In this document: piece after piece, positions 1 through 9,220 of the stretch | How the letters are laid out: the number at the start of each line of letters is the position of its first letter | Position numbering within the stretch: position 1 is the stretch's first letter | Source: Rhizobiales bacterium IMCC20636 | GTDB lineage: Bacteria > Pseudomonadota > Alphaproteobacteria > Rhizobiales > GCA-2746425 | Assembly: GCA_016865015.1 (NCBI GenBank) | Contig: CP018226.1 | Location: forward strand, 899,001-963,000 | Direction: 5' to 3' | Length of the DNA stretch: 64,000 bases | Program-made: the position numbers and the translations under genes | The notes under the pieces: generated by a model | Told to the model about the DNA's origin: nothing | Database searches by the model: none | The model's input: only the letters and a program-made list of their open reading frames with translations

Positions 1-1
1 C

Positions 2-424
2 CTTTCGACAGATAGTGTTGAAGAGCACAAAACCTGGATTCTGGATGTAAACGACACCCAAAACACCAATCTCACATTTCCTATTGTCGCCGACCCTGAT
101 CTGAGGATCGCCAAGCTCTATGACATGATCCATGAAGAGCAAAGCACGACTGAAGCGGTTCGCTCGGTATTCATCATTGATCCAAACAAGAAGATTCGTT
201 TGATGATGACCTACCCGATGAATGTCGGCCGGAACTTCGATGAGATTCTGCGGGTCATTGATGCGCTGCAATTGGCGGATGCAAAACAGATTGCAACACC
301 GGCTGACTGGCGCCCTGGCGACAAAGTCATCATTCCTCCATCGATCAGCAATGATAAGGCGAAGGATATTTTCCCTCAAGGCTGGGATGAGGTCAGGTCC
401 TATCTCAGACTGACAGACGTTTGA
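2..424 (+). CDS. 1-Cys peroxiredoxin, C-terminal part (5' end outside window)
   Basis: The reading frame is open from the first bases, so the thioredoxin-fold front half with the peroxidatic cysteine lies outside the window. The visible 140 residues carry hallmarks of the Prx6-type AhpC/TSA family: ADPDLRIAKLYDMI, the VFIIDPNKKIRLMMTYP strand pair, and the C-terminal dimer extension with DWRPGDKVIIPP and a conserved tail. Members reduce peroxides in the cytoplasm using one catalytic cysteine. The gene ends 68 bases before the EF-hand gene on the same strand. The family call is firm; the full length and active site cannot be seen. Confidence 0.88.
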   Translation, partial: LSTDSVEEHKTWILDVNDTQNTNLTFPIVADPDLRIAKLYDMIHEEQSTTEAVRSVFIIDPNKKIRLMMTYPMNVGRNFDEILRVIDALQLADAKQIATPADWRPGDKVIIPPSISNDKAKDIFPQGWDEVRSYLRLTDV

Positions 425-492
425 AGCCTGCGCGTTATCGAATGTCTGCCGACATGACACAGAGAAACTGAAACAAGAATTGAGTTTGAAAC

Positions 493-930
493 ATGAAAAA
501 CATCCTATTCGCCTCAACTATGCTTGCCATGACAATTGCAACGGTGTCCGCTCAAGGTGTGCCCGGCGCGCATTTTTTGGAAAACTGGGACTTGAACCAG
601 GATGGTAAAGTCTCCCTGGAGGACGCGGCAGAACGTCGTTCAGATATTTTCACGATGTTTGATGCCGACGAGAATGGCGAGCTGTCTGGTCAGGAATATC
701 AACTTTTCGATACGACACGTGAAGAAGATGCTGCACTGAATGCGGGTGGTCACGGGCAGGGTGGCATGCGCCGTGCACAACAAGGTCTCACGCTCGAATT
801 CAATGATGTTGATGAAAATGGTGTTGTCAGCAAGGATGAGTTTGTCAGCAAGACCACTGATTGGCTGGCACTGATTGATCGCAACGGCGATGGCACTGTC
901 ACCGTCGAAGACTTTGGTCCGATAAAATAA
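493..930 (+). CDS. secreted EF-hand calcium-binding protein
   Basis: This 145-residue protein begins with a Sec signal peptide of about 20 residues (MKNILFASTMLAMTIATVSA, then QG). It has four EF-hand-like loops: DLNQDGKVSLED, DADENGELSGQE, DVDENGVVSKDE and DRNGDGTVTVED. Each has acidic or Asn residues at loop positions 1, 3 and 5, Gly at 6 and an acidic residue at 12, so calcium binding in the periplasm is likely. It lies between the peroxiredoxin and a multicopper oxidase on the same strand. Small EF-hand proteins near copper oxidases are common in alphaproteobacteria, but a partner role here is inference. Confidence 0.85.
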   Translation: MKNILFASTMLAMTIATVSAQGVPGAHFLENWDLNQDGKVSLEDAAERRSDIFTMFDADENGELSGQEYQLFDTTREEDAALNAGGHGQGGMRRAQQGLTLEFNDVDENGVVSKDEFVSKTTDWLALIDRNGDGTVTVEDFGPIK

Positions 931-937
931 TCTTTCT

Positions 938-963
938 GAAGCCGTGCTATGATGCACGGCTTC
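938..963 (+). terminator. hairpin after EF-hand gene
   Basis: A perfect 10-bp inverted repeat (GAAGCCGTGC / GCACGGCTTC) with a 6-base loop starts 8 bases after the EF-hand stop codon. No clear T-run follows, so it may be a weak terminator or an mRNA-stabilising stem before the multicopper oxidase gene. Confidence 0.5.
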
Positions 964-992
964 ACTCCCGATGTGAAATTAAGGATCGTCTC

Positions 993-2477
993 ATGATAAA
1001 TCGCAGAAAATTCCTCGCGGGCGCAGCGGCTTCCGGATTGACGATGCCGTTTTTGCTGAAAGCTTCGTTGGCGGCGGAAAGTGGTCGGCCATTGCCTATC
1101 CCATCGGTGGTTTCGCTTGATGGTGCAGGCAATTCAATTGACGCAATTTATGGAAGCCATTCCTTTCTTGCGAACGGCAAGACGCGCACAATGGGATACG
1201 GACAGGATTATCTTGGTCCGGTGTTGCGCATGAAGCGGGGGCAGACATCCAAAATCAATGTTGGCAACAAAACCAACAATCCGATCACCGCACACTGGCA
1301 TGGGCTACACGTTCCGGGAAAGGTCGATGGCGGGCCTCAGCTTGCGTTTGGACCAGGCGAAACCTGGAGCCCCGAGCTGGACATTGATCAGCCCGCAGCC
1401 ACATTGTGGTATCACAGCCATGTTCACGGCCAGACAGCCGATCAGGTTTATGCCGGTCTGGCTGGCATGATCATCATAGACGATCCTGGCGCCGGCAGTG
1501 AGGGCCTGCCAGACACTTATGGCGTCGATGACATTCCCCTGATTGTGCAAGACAAGGCGTTTAACGACGATGCCAGTCTGCTCTATGTCAAACGCGGCCC
1601 AAGCCTGATGCATGGCTTCCGCGCCGAGAAAATTCTTGTCAACGGTGCAATCAGGCCCACAGCGAGCGTCCCATCAGGGCTGGTTCGGTTTCGACTGTTG
1701 AACGCATCGAATGCCCGTATTTACACCTTTAGATTCGAAGACAATCGAAGCTTTCATCAGGTGGCCAGTGATGGCGGGCTGCTGGGTGCTCCGTCAAAGA
1801 TGTCCAGTCTTGTGTTAGCGCCAGCCGAACGCGCAGAGATCATTGTCGATTTCAGTGACGGAAAAGCAGCGCGTCTTGTGTCCTTGCCCGACGCCAACAA
1901 CCCCATGGGTGGCGGAATGATGGGCGGTATGATGTCCCGCATGATGGGGGGCGACACAGGAGAACCGGAACCGGTTACCAGCAATGATGAATTCGAAATC
2001 ATGAGTTTTGACGTGGATCAGCAAAAACAGGGCGCTGTCCAAACGCTCCCGACGACTTTCGCGTCAGCACCGAAACCGTTGTTCGATGAGCCTGTCCGGC
2101 GCCGCAGATTCGAATTGAACATGCATACCAGCGGTGGTGGCATGATGGGCAATATGGGCATCAATGACAAACCCATGTCGATGGAACGCATCGATGAACG
2201 TGTCCGCCTTGGTGAAACAGAAATTTGGGAGGTATTTGCCAATGAAATGGAGCATCCATTCCATATTCACGGAACGTCTTTTCAGGTGCTGAGTCACAAT
2301 GGGGTGCCTGTGGATATGGCGACCACTGGCCTTAAAGACGTGTTTCTCGTCAATGGCATTGCGGAACTTCTGGTTCAATTCAACAAACCAGCCGATGAAC
2401 AAACGCCATACATGTATCATTGCCATATTCTTGAACACGAAGATGCAGGAATGATGGGGCAATTCACGGTCGCTTGA
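993..2477 (+). CDS. Tat-exported multicopper oxidase (CueO/SufI-like)
   Basis: The 494-residue protein starts with a twin-arginine signal (NRRKFLAGAA). All four copper-ligand clusters of the family are present: HWH at 101-103, HSHVH at 141-145, HPFHIH at 421-426 and HCHILEHEDAGM at 476-487, where Cys477 and Met487 fit type 1 copper ligands. Two methionine-rich stretches (near 304-318 and 380-393) resemble the Met-rich insert of CueO that binds Cu(I). The likely role is periplasmic cuprous-ion or metal oxidation for copper tolerance. Start chosen at the Tat-signal ATG, preceded by AAGGATCG. No CopZ or CueR gene is visible nearby, so the link to copper rests on the protein itself. Confidence 0.9.
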   Translation: MINRRKFLAGAAASGLTMPFLLKASLAAESGRPLPIPSVVSLDGAGNSIDAIYGSHSFLANGKTRTMGYGQDYLGPVLRMKRGQTSKINVGNKTNNPITAHWHGLHVPGKVDGGPQLAFGPGETWSPELDIDQPAATLWYHSHVHGQTADQVYAGLAGMIIIDDPGAGSEGLPDTYGVDDIPLIVQDKAFNDDASLLYVKRGPSLMHGFRAEKILVNGAIRPTASVPSGLVRFRLLNASNARIYTFRFEDNRSFHQVASDGGLLGAPSKMSSLVLAPAERAEIIVDFSDGKAARLVSLPDANNPMGGGMMGGMMSRMMGGDTGEPEPVTSNDEFEIMSFDVDQQKQGAVQTLPTTFASAPKPLFDEPVRRRRFELNMHTSGGGMMGNMGINDKPMSMERIDERVRLGETEIWEVFANEMEHPFHIHGTSFQVLSHNGVPVDMATTGLKDVFLVNGIAELLVQFNKPADEQTPYMYHCHILEHEDAGMMGQFTVA

Positions 2478-2489
2478 TTTTTAGAGGCT

Positions 2490-3173
2490 TTAAAACCGGG
2501 CGACAAGGTTTTCCAGTTCACCGAAATCGGAAAAGGCTGCCGTGTGTGGAATCTGATCGACGGATGTCTTTCGGTAGCCTTCGGTGAACAGCAGAAAGGG
2601 TGCCTTTGCCCGCGCGGCTGTTTCTGCATCAACCTCGCTGTCTCCGACATAAATGGACACACCGCCTTCCAGGGCGTCAAAGGCCGCGAATAATGGTGCC
2701 GGGTCGGGTTTTTTGACAGGCAAGCTGTCTCCGCCAATGATCGTATCAAAGTAATTGGTCAGTTTCAGATGCTCCAAAACGGCGCGGCAGGGACCAATTG
2801 GCTTGTTTGTGCAGATGCCCAGTTTGTGGCCTTGCGCTTTCAGCCTTTCAAGCGCTGTCAGCACACCGGGGTAAAGCACAGTCAGGCCGAAAGCAGACTG
2901 GTATGCGTTAAGAAAGGCTTCGATATAGTGGGCTTCACTGCTCTTTGGTACGCCGCGGGCGGCGCACATTTTTTCAACAAATACGCTGGCACCATTGCCG
3001 ATGAATGAGCACGTCTCGATTAATGAAATCGGCGCGTGACCATCAGCTTGCAGCAACTCGTTCGCAATTTTTTGAAGGTCCGGGGCGCTGTCGATCAACG
3101 TCCCGTCCAGGTCGAAAACTATACTAGCCAAATCGCGTCTCTTTCTCGAGTTTGAATGCTGTTCAGATACCAC
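2490..3173 (-). CDS. gph: HAD phosphatase, phosphoglycolate phosphatase-like
   Basis: A 227-residue HAD hydrolase with the nucleophile motif FDLDGTLID (Asp21/Asp23), the TNKP motif II, and a C-terminal YVGDSEVDAETA motif. The alpha-helical cap between motifs I and II and the total length fit Gph, which removes phosphate from 2-phosphoglycolate formed during DNA repair or oxygenation reactions. The open frame begins with GTG at 3173. A TTG at 3131, just before ASIVFDLDG, is an equally plausible start that would remove a charged 14-residue extension. It converges with the multicopper oxidase gene. Substrate within the Gph-like family is not proven. Confidence 0.82.
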   Translation of the reverse strand: MVSEQHSNSRKRRDLASIVFDLDGTLIDSAPDLQKIANELLQADGHAPISLIETCSFIGNGASVFVEKMCAARGVPKSSEAHYIEAFLNAYQSAFGLTVLYPGVLTALERLKAQGHKLGICTNKPIGPCRAVLEHLKLTNYFDTIIGGDSLPVKKPDPAPLFAAFDALEGGVSIYVGDSEVDAETAARAKAPFLLFTEGYRKTSVDQIPHTAAFSDFGELENLVARF

Positions 3174-3324
3174 CCTTGTAGTTTATGGCAGATTTCAGTG
3201 GCGGTCAGTGTTGTGAGTTTCAGGCAGACCATAGACAGGTGTTGGACTGTTTTCCATACGCGCCTTGATCTGCATTTGAAATCGCAATTCAAAAGTCGTT
3301 CTGACTGGCCGTTGATGCTGAGCC

Positions 3325-4524
3325 TTATGGCGCGCCAGCTGCATTTTCAGCCAACAGCTTGTCGATGTGTTCTGTGTCAAATCCAGCCTGGCTCAGAATT
3401 TCTCTGGTATGTTGCCCAACGAGAGGGGCGGGACGTGTGATGCTTGCAGGGGTTTCTCCAAAGCGGACTGCGGGTGCGACCACCTTAACGGTGCCGGCGA
3501 CTGGATGTTCATAACTTGTGATCAGGCCCATATGCTGGACCTGCGGATCTTGCGCAGCCTGCAAATGGGTTTTCACCTCGCCACACCAGATATCTTTTTC
3601 CAACAAGGCTTCTATGAGGCTTTCTACAGTCCATTTTGCAGTTTCAACGGCGAGTTTTCGCCAAACCTCATCGCGCTTGTCGAACAAAATTTCAGGGTCA
3701 TCATAGACCAGCAGATCGTCATTTCCCAAAACATCAACAAGTGTTGCATAGGGGCTCATGGCGATCGTTATCCAGCCGTCCTGTGTTGGATAGGTGCCAA
3801 AGGGAGCGTCCATTCCGGGGTGACCGATTCCGGAGTTTGGCCGCTGGAAATCTTCATTGAAGTTGAGCGCCATCACCATTTCCTGGTTCTGGTGTGCCAA
3901 CATTCCGGCGAGCAGATTGACCTTGACCTCTTGTCCCTTGCCGGAGCGATCCCGCCAAACCAGTGAACTCAAGATGCCATAGACCATGTTCATCGCACCG
4001 ATCTGATCCGAGAACCCGGCACCCACAGGTGTCGGCGGATTATCTGCCTGACCTGTGGCAGCCATGATCCCGGTCAGACCCTGTATCAGCATGTCCTGGC
4101 CCGGCCGATCGACATAGGGACCGTCTTCTCCATAGCCGGAACCGGAACAATAGATGATGCGCGGATTGACGGCCTTGAACGCCTCATAGCCGTAACCCAA
4201 CCGTGTCATGACACCGGGTCGGAAGTTCTGCACAACGACATCGGCATCCTTGGCCAATTCCATAATGGCTTCGCGCGCTTCAGGTGCTTTCAGGTTTAAC
4301 GCCAGACTGCGCTTGTTTCGGTTCCAGGCGAGAAAATTCGGACTTTCCGAACCGCCCAGCCATTTGTTCCTGAAGGTGAGCGAGCGAAACATGTCACCTG
4401 AGCCGGGCCGTTCGATCTTGATCACATCAGCGCCCAGATCAGCCAGCAGCTGGGTTGCGAATGGTCCTTGCAAAAGATGGGAAAAATCCAGCACTTTTAT
4501 GTGGGAAAGAGCTTGTTCGGTCAT
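3325..4524 (-). CDS. class III (CaiB/BaiF) CoA transferase
   Basis: A 399-residue family III CoA transferase. The N-terminus ALSHIKVLDFSHLLQGPFAT with GADVIKIERPGSGD, the FRPGVMTRLGYGYE region and the RPGQDMLIQGLTG loop with the catalytic aspartate are all intact. These enzymes move CoA between organic acids, as in carnitine and oxalate metabolism. It is the last gene of the long minus-strand operon and overlaps the preceding gene by an ATGA. With the enoyl-CoA hydratase and SDR upstream, it suggests that the imported compound or a breakdown product is handled as a CoA thioester. The acid used is unknown. Confidence 0.9.
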   Translation of the reverse strand: MTEQALSHIKVLDFSHLLQGPFATQLLADLGADVIKIERPGSGDMFRSLTFRNKWLGGSESPNFLAWNRNKRSLALNLKAPEAREAIMELAKDADVVVQNFRPGVMTRLGYGYEAFKAVNPRIIYCSGSGYGEDGPYVDRPGQDMLIQGLTGIMAATGQADNPPTPVGAGFSDQIGAMNMVYGILSSLVWRDRSGKGQEVKVNLLAGMLAHQNQEMVMALNFNEDFQRPNSGIGHPGMDAPFGTYPTQDGWITIAMSPYATLVDVLGNDDLLVYDDPEILFDKRDEVWRKLAVETAKWTVESLIEALLEKDIWCGEVKTHLQAAQDPQVQHMGLITSYEHPVAGTVKVVAPAVRFGETPASITRPAPLVGQHTREILSQAGFDTEHIDKLLAENAAGAP

Positions 4525-5672
4525 GATAATATTCCTCTTTCATCATCAAGATTGCCGCGGGCTTTTGCCCGCGCAGTTTGCCAGTGTGAACGCAATAGCG
4601 TCATTGTTTTTTCAGGGCTTTGCCGGGACTTGAGGGCTTCGCCTATGAGTTGACCTGCCGCGCTTTGAAACGCGATATAGCCGTCAAAGCGTGGGCGCAG
4701 CAGTGCATGTTCGGCCGTATCGGCGGTGTTGCGGTAGAAATCGCTCCATGCGGCATTGACCGCTGCAGAATGCCAGGCGGAACGGGCAGAAGGTTGGCCG
4801 CCATTTGCTGGAATAAAGTCTTGCTGCGTGTCAGGCTGCATGAGCCACGCCAGATGATCCAGAAGAGCTGCTGACGGTTTGCAGTTTTTGGAAATGCCGA
4901 TCCCTGTCCCGCCCAGAACGCCGCCTGTGCCGTTTTCAGTGCGGATTGGGTTGGAGAATTGCAGCGGGTTCGCCAGACTTGATCGGGCATAAGTCACATA
5001 CCCGAAAATCAGCGGAACAAGCGCGATCGAATCCGCCTCTGTCATTGTCTGCAGCATTGCGATCGGGTTCATCAATTCACTGCCAGATGGGCGCCGTTCA
5101 TACAACAGGGCCATCGTTTCCAATGCTTCGCAGGCTGGCTCGTCAGGAAACAACTGGTCCGCGCTGATCTGGTGTCCTTGCCCGCCCACCATTGACAACA
5201 GTGTCAGGAAAGCATGCGGACCGACAAGCGATTGCGCGACCGGAATGTCGTCGGCCAGGCTGATGATTTCTGCCCATGAGCGTGGAGCATCAAGCAGCAC
5301 GGATCCGCGTCTGGCCATGACTTGCGTGGCAACATCCAGAGGCTGGGCGTAGGTCTTGCCCTCCCAGCGATAGCTGGACAGCGCCGGGCCAATGCTTTGT
5401 TGTTCCCAGGATGTAATCTGCTGGGGAGAATAGAATGTTTCAAACGGCAACAGACAGTCTTCGGCAACAGCTTCGCCAATATGTGGATGATCCAGCACCA
5501 GCAGATCATAGGACGCGGCCAGCTCGGCAATCGGCGCGCTCTCAAAGCCCTCCAATGGCTGCTTGTCCCAGATGATCAAGGGGTCTTTGGAATTGGCGTT
5601 GACCTGTCGAGCAGCTTCCGCCAACGCGTCATAACCGCGTGGATGATCCCAGGTAAGGCCTCGGAATGTCAT
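4521..5672 (-). CDS. leaderless solute-binding-like protein
   Basis: About 383 residues with the look of a family 1 extracellular solute-binding protein (FRGLTWDHPRGYDAL..., then an inner part with YRWEGKTYAQPLDVATQV and a GGTGIGISK stretch). It has no signal peptide or lipobox, so it should stay in the cytoplasm. The start was placed at 5672 because it forms an ATGA overlap with the SMP-30 stop and GGAG lies 9 bases before it; another ATG exists at 5687. It overlaps the CoA-transferase gene in the same way, so it is tightly co-translated. It could be an intracellular ligand sensor, a chaperone-like binder or an enzyme built on the binding-protein fold. The operon has a normal exported binding protein elsewhere. 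Confidence 0.75.
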   Translation of the reverse strand: MTFRGLTWDHPRGYDALAEAARQVNANSKDPLIIWDKQPLEGFESAPIAELAASYDLLVLDHPHIGEAVAEDCLLPFETFYSPQQITSWEQQSIGPALSSYRWEGKTYAQPLDVATQVMARRGSVLLDAPRSWAEIISLADDIPVAQSLVGPHAFLTLLSMVGGQGHQISADQLFPDEPACEALETMALLYERRPSGSELMNPIAMLQTMTEADSIALVPLIFGYVTYARSSLANPLQFSNPIRTENGTGGVLGGTGIGISKNCKPSAALLDHLAWLMQPDTQQDFIPANGGQPSARSAWHSAAVNAAWSDFYRNTADTAEHALLRPRFDGYIAFQSAAGQLIGEALKSRQSPEKTMTLLRSHWQTARAKARGNLDDERGILS

Positions 5673-6553
5673 GGGTGAGTGCTCCATAATGCAGGCGCGC
5701 CGATATCCATATCGATTTTCGAGATATGCCAGCGTCCAAGATTGGCGGTGTAAAGATTCATCCCGTCAAAAGCGACATTGGTTGGATGGCACAACACATG
5801 GGCGGTCACATCTTCGATGAGAATTTCGACCTGCGCACCGTCGGGTGTTATCCGCAACAGGCGTGAGGGCTCGTAACACCCAACGATCAGATTGCCCTCA
5901 GCGTCGAAGGCAATTCCATCGGGCAATCCGGGAAGGTTTGTGGCAAAACACGTCGTGTCACCAGCTTGCCCATTTTTATCAATGGCAATCCTGGTGATGC
6001 CCGGCGCAAATGTTTCGCACACATAAATGGCGTGTTCACCGCGACGCATCGCCAGCCCATTGGCAAAGTTCAACGGCGTCTCAAACCACAAACCGCCTGC
6101 ACCACTGTCCAGATCATAGGACCAGATGCCGGGTCCTGGCGTGCCGGAGGCATGACTGTCGGAGACGAAAAGACGGTTCCGGCCAATATCGACCAGTGGA
6201 AAATTGGGGATTTTGATTCCCGGTGCAGTGAAGCGCTCCAGATTGCGGGTCACCAGATCCAGACGAAACACACATGCGTGTTTCAGATCACAGGCAAACA
6301 GCGCCTTGTCTCCCTGAAACGCCAGGCCAAGGATGAAGCCATCCGTGGTTGCAACTTTTTCGAAGGTCTGCCCATCGGGGGAAATTCGGCAGATATCGCC
6401 GTCCTGGTTTCCCGTCCAGATCCATCCATCAGGACCCACAGCGACGCCTTCAGGGTGGCTGAGTTTGGGGTTTGAAAAAATGCCATCAAAGAACACAGAG
6501 GCCGAGCCAATGGTCAATACAGGGTCATCTTGTGTCGTGAACTGATAGCTCAT
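5669..6553 (-). CDS. SMP-30/gluconolactonase-like beta-propeller protein
   Basis: A 294-residue six-bladed propeller of the SMP-30/strictosidine-synthase type, with blade motifs HPEGVAVGPDGWIWTGNQDG, NFANGLAM and LPDGIAFDAEGNL. Members are usually lactonases that open sugar lactones with a bound divalent metal. The open frame extends upstream to 6712, but the ATG at 6553 overlaps the stop of the ATPase gene (ATGA) and starts right at the conserved domain, so it is preferred. In this operon it may open a lactone formed by the SDR; that pairing is inference. Confidence 0.82.
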   Translation of the reverse strand: MSYQFTTQDDPVLTIGSASVFFDGIFSNPKLSHPEGVAVGPDGWIWTGNQDGDICRISPDGQTFEKVATTDGFILGLAFQGDKALFACDLKHACVFRLDLVTRNLERFTAPGIKIPNFPLVDIGRNRLFVSDSHASGTPGPGIWSYDLDSGAGGLWFETPLNFANGLAMRRGEHAIYVCETFAPGITRIAIDKNGQAGDTTCFATNLPGLPDGIAFDAEGNLIVGCYEPSRLLRITPDGAQVEILIEDVTAHVLCHPTNVAFDGMNLYTANLGRWHISKIDMDIGAPALWSTHP

Positions 6554-7608
6554 TTTGCGTTGTCCCGTCTGGTGCCGGTGGAGGCATCGAAAAAATGCAA
6601 TTTGCTGTGATCGATGCCCACTGACACAGGGGTGTTGATCTCCCGCACATCTTCCGGACGAACTTTGGCTGCAATCAGGGTTTTGCCAATATGGGCGTTG
6701 ATCAAGGTACAATCACCCAACAATTCTGATGAGTAGACCTTGCCTTCAAGGTCCGCTTTGTCAGTAGCCACCAATGAGATGTCTTCCGGGCGAATACCGA
6801 GCGTCACTGCGCCATCGGGTTCGCCCTCGACCTTCAGACTTCCCGTGGCATGAACAAAAATGCCATCTTTGATCTCTCCTGCAATCAGGTTCATGGGCGG
6901 TGATCCGATGAAACCGGCGACAAACACATTGGCAGGTCTGGCATATATTTCGGCAGGCGCGCCGATCTGCTGAATGCGTGCATCATTCAGTATGACAATG
7001 CGATCGGCCAGCGTCATCGCTTCGACCTGATCATGAGTCACATAAATTGTTGTGGTCGCGAGTTCCTTTTGAAGATGCTTGAGTTCAGCGCGCATCACAG
7101 TGCGCAATTTTGCATCAAGATTGGACAGCGGTTCATCCATGAGAAACAGTTGAGGTGTGCGCACGATCGCACGGGCCAACGCAACCCGTTGTCTTTGGCC
7201 CCCAGACAACTCCGCCGGACGTCGGGTCAGCAGTTCTTGCATTTCCACCTTTGCCGCTGCTTCCCGCACACGGCGTTCACGATCAGCTCGGCCAATTCTT
7301 TGTATCTTGAGCGGATACCCGATATTTTCGCCAACCGTCATATGCGGATAGAGCGCGTAATTCTGAAACACCATTGCAAGATTGCGGTCGCGGGCCGGAA
7401 TATCGTTGACCTGCTTTCCGCCGATCAGAATTCGACCGCTGGTTGGTTCATCAAGCCCTGCGATGATGCGCATGGTTGTTGATTTTCCGCAGCCAGACGG
7501 GCCAAGCAAGACGAGGAATTCCCCATCCTCTATCATCAGATTGAGGTCTTCGAGTGCAGTAAAGCCGCCGAAGTTTTTTGCAAGATTCTGAAGTTCAACG
7601 GTGGCCAT
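6550..7608 (-). CDS. ABC importer ATPase, UgpC/MalK type
   Basis: A 352-residue ATPase with Walker A GPSGCGKST, Q-loop VFQNYALYPHMTV, signature LSGGQRQRVALARA, Walker B LFLMDEPLSNLDA and H-loop THDQ, followed by the OB/TOBE regulatory domain (VTLGIRPEDI) that marks the CUT1 sugar family. Start chosen at 7608 (MATVELQNL), with GAGAGG 8 bases upstream; ATGs at 7641 and 7623 lack such a site. It powers the two permeases encoded upstream in the operon, though two enzyme genes separate them. Confidence 0.93.
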   Translation of the reverse strand: MATVELQNLAKNFGGFTALEDLNLMIEDGEFLVLLGPSGCGKSTTMRIIAGLDEPTSGRILIGGKQVNDIPARDRNLAMVFQNYALYPHMTVGENIGYPLKIQRIGRADRERRVREAAAKVEMQELLTRRPAELSGGQRQRVALARAIVRTPQLFLMDEPLSNLDAKLRTVMRAELKHLQKELATTTIYVTHDQVEAMTLADRIVILNDARIQQIGAPAEIYARPANVFVAGFIGSPPMNLIAGEIKDGIFVHATGSLKVEGEPDGAVTLGIRPEDISLVATDKADLEGKVYSSELLGDCTLINAHIGKTLIAAKVRPEDVREINTPVSVGIDHSKLHFFDASTGTRRDNAK

Positions 7609-7674
7609 GGGCAAGCCTCTCATCAAGGATTTTGGAAACAATTGGCAAGATACTGAACACGTCCAAGAACTGTT

Positions 7675-8436
7675 TCATTCGCCGCGTACTGCCAGGCCGC
7701 CATCAACGCGGACTATCTCTCCGGTGATGAATGAGGCGCGCCCTGACGCCAGGAACAATACCAGTTCAGCAACTTCCTCCGGCGTGCCGAAACGGCCAAT
7801 CGGATGGGCGCTGCGCCATGTGTCAATCAATTCGTCCGGATTTTCCATCTCTGCAAAGATGCGCTTGTTCATTGGGGTCATGATCGTGCCCGGTGCCACG
7901 GCATTAACCCGTATGTTAGCGGGTGCCAAGTCAATCGCTGTTTGTTGTGTCAGCGCATTGATGGCGCCTTTGGCCGCTGCATACGCGGCCCATCCCTTGA
8001 ACCCCTTCAGCCCCTGAACCGAGGACATATTGACCACAGAGCCGCCACCGCGTTTTCTCAACTCAGGGACACAGACTTTCATGGCCCGCCAGAAGCCGTT
8101 GAGATTGGTGTCAATGACGGTCATCCAGCGTTCTTCGTCGATTTCATCGACCACGCCATTGAGCGCACGCGCTGCGTTGTTGATCAGGATATCGATGCCG
8201 CCAAACTTTGCGACCGCTGCATCTGCCATGGCTTGCATGGCAGTCAGATCGCATACATCGGTCTCGACAAAGAGTGCCTTGTCGCCCAGTTCCTGTTGCG
8301 CTTTCGCGCCCAGTTCGGCGTCAATATCGGCGATGACAACACGACCGCCACGGGCGACAATCATCCCGGCGCAACAACGGCCTATTCCGTCTGCTCCACC
8401 AGTGACAACTGCGACTTTGCTTTCAAAATCAGACAT
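7675..8436 (-). CDS. short-chain dehydrogenase/reductase
   Basis: A 253-residue classical SDR: cofactor motif TGGADGIGR near the N-terminus, DIDAELG acidic residue pointing to NAD(H), NNAARALNG, the catalytic Ser in NMSSVQG and YAAAK (Tyr/Lys). The C-terminal ASFITGEIVRVDGG is typical. It probably oxidises or reduces a hydroxyl of the compound brought in by the ABC importer. It follows the enoyl-CoA hydratase gene directly (stop and start adjacent). The substrate cannot be read from sequence. Confidence 0.9.
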   Translation of the reverse strand: MSDFESKVAVVTGGADGIGRCCAGMIVARGGRVVIADIDAELGAKAQQELGDKALFVETDVCDLTAMQAMADAAVAKFGGIDILINNAARALNGVVDEIDEERWMTVIDTNLNGFWRAMKVCVPELRKRGGGSVVNMSSVQGLKGFKGWAAYAAAKGAINALTQQTAIDLAPANIRVNAVAPGTIMTPMNKRIFAEMENPDELIDTWRSAHPIGRFGTPEEVAELVLFLASGRASFITGEIVRVDGGLAVRGE

Positions 8437-9216
8437 TTATTTTCCCTTGAACTCTGGATCGCGCTTTTCGAGAAAGGCATTGATGCCTTCCTGCCCGTCA
8501 TCGCTGGAATAGAGCCGGAAGAGAACTTCCTGCTCAAAGCTTTTTCCGGTTTCTGAGGGCGCATCGACACCCTCTCGCATCAGGCGCTTCATTTCAGCCT
8601 GGGCCAATGGAGCGGTTTTCAAACAGGCTCTGGCACGTTTCAGAATGGCATCATCCAGAGCGTCAAGCCCAACGACTTCTGCCGCGATTCCCAGCGCATG
8701 GGCACGATCAGCAGTCATGCGCCATCCAGCCAACATCAGATCGGAGGCTGCATATTTACCGATGGCGCGAACCAGCCTTTGCGTGCCGCCGCCGCCAGGG
8801 CAAAGACCCAACCGACCTTCCGGCAAGCCAAGCTGAGCGGTGTCACTCAGGATCAGAATGTCGCAACACAAGGCGATCTCAAAACCGCCGCCCAGAGCAA
8901 ATCCGTCGACCACACAAATAACGGGTTTGGGCAGACTTTCCAGCTTGTCGAACACGCGTCGTGAATTCATCTGGTAGGCGATGAAGGCGGCCCGTTTGTC
9001 GCCTTGATATTCAGCAATATCGGCACCTGCGACAAAGGCCTTGCCACCGGCACCGCGCAACACCACGACACGAACCGAAGGGTCGGCTGCGCAGGCGTCA
9101 AGGGCGGCATCAAACTCCGCCATCATTGGCGTTGACAGCGCGTTCAGCTTTTCGGGTCGATTGAACATCAACTGGCGGACACCCGGCAGCAGATCTGATT
9201 GTAATATCAGGGACAC
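8437..9216 (-). CDS. enoyl-CoA hydratase/isomerase family protein
   Basis: A 259-residue crotonase-fold protein. The oxyanion-hole segments AFVAGADIAEY and GFALGGGFEIALCCD are present, and both glutamates used by true hydratases appear (GGGFE and LPEGRLGLCPGGGGT). It therefore probably adds water to, or removes it from, an acyl-CoA in the cytoplasm. It sits between the permease and SDR genes in the operon, and with the class III CoA transferase forms a CaiB/CaiD-like pair acting on a CoA-activated acid. No acyl-CoA ligase or dehydrogenase is seen nearby. Confidence 0.9.
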   Translation of the reverse strand: MSLILQSDLLPGVRQLMFNRPEKLNALSTPMMAEFDAALDACAADPSVRVVVLRGAGGKAFVAGADIAEYQGDKRAAFIAYQMNSRRVFDKLESLPKPVICVVDGFALGGGFEIALCCDILILSDTAQLGLPEGRLGLCPGGGGTQRLVRAIGKYAASDLMLAGWRMTADRAHALGIAAEVVGLDALDDAILKRARACLKTAPLAQAEMKRLMREGVDAPSETGKSFEQEVLFRLYSSDDGQEGINAFLEKRDPEFKGK

Positions 9217-9220
9217 AGTC

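Noticed and set aside
7804-8556. Long plus-strand frame opposite the SDR gene
   Set aside because: Antisense shadow; the minus-strand SDR motifs are decisive.
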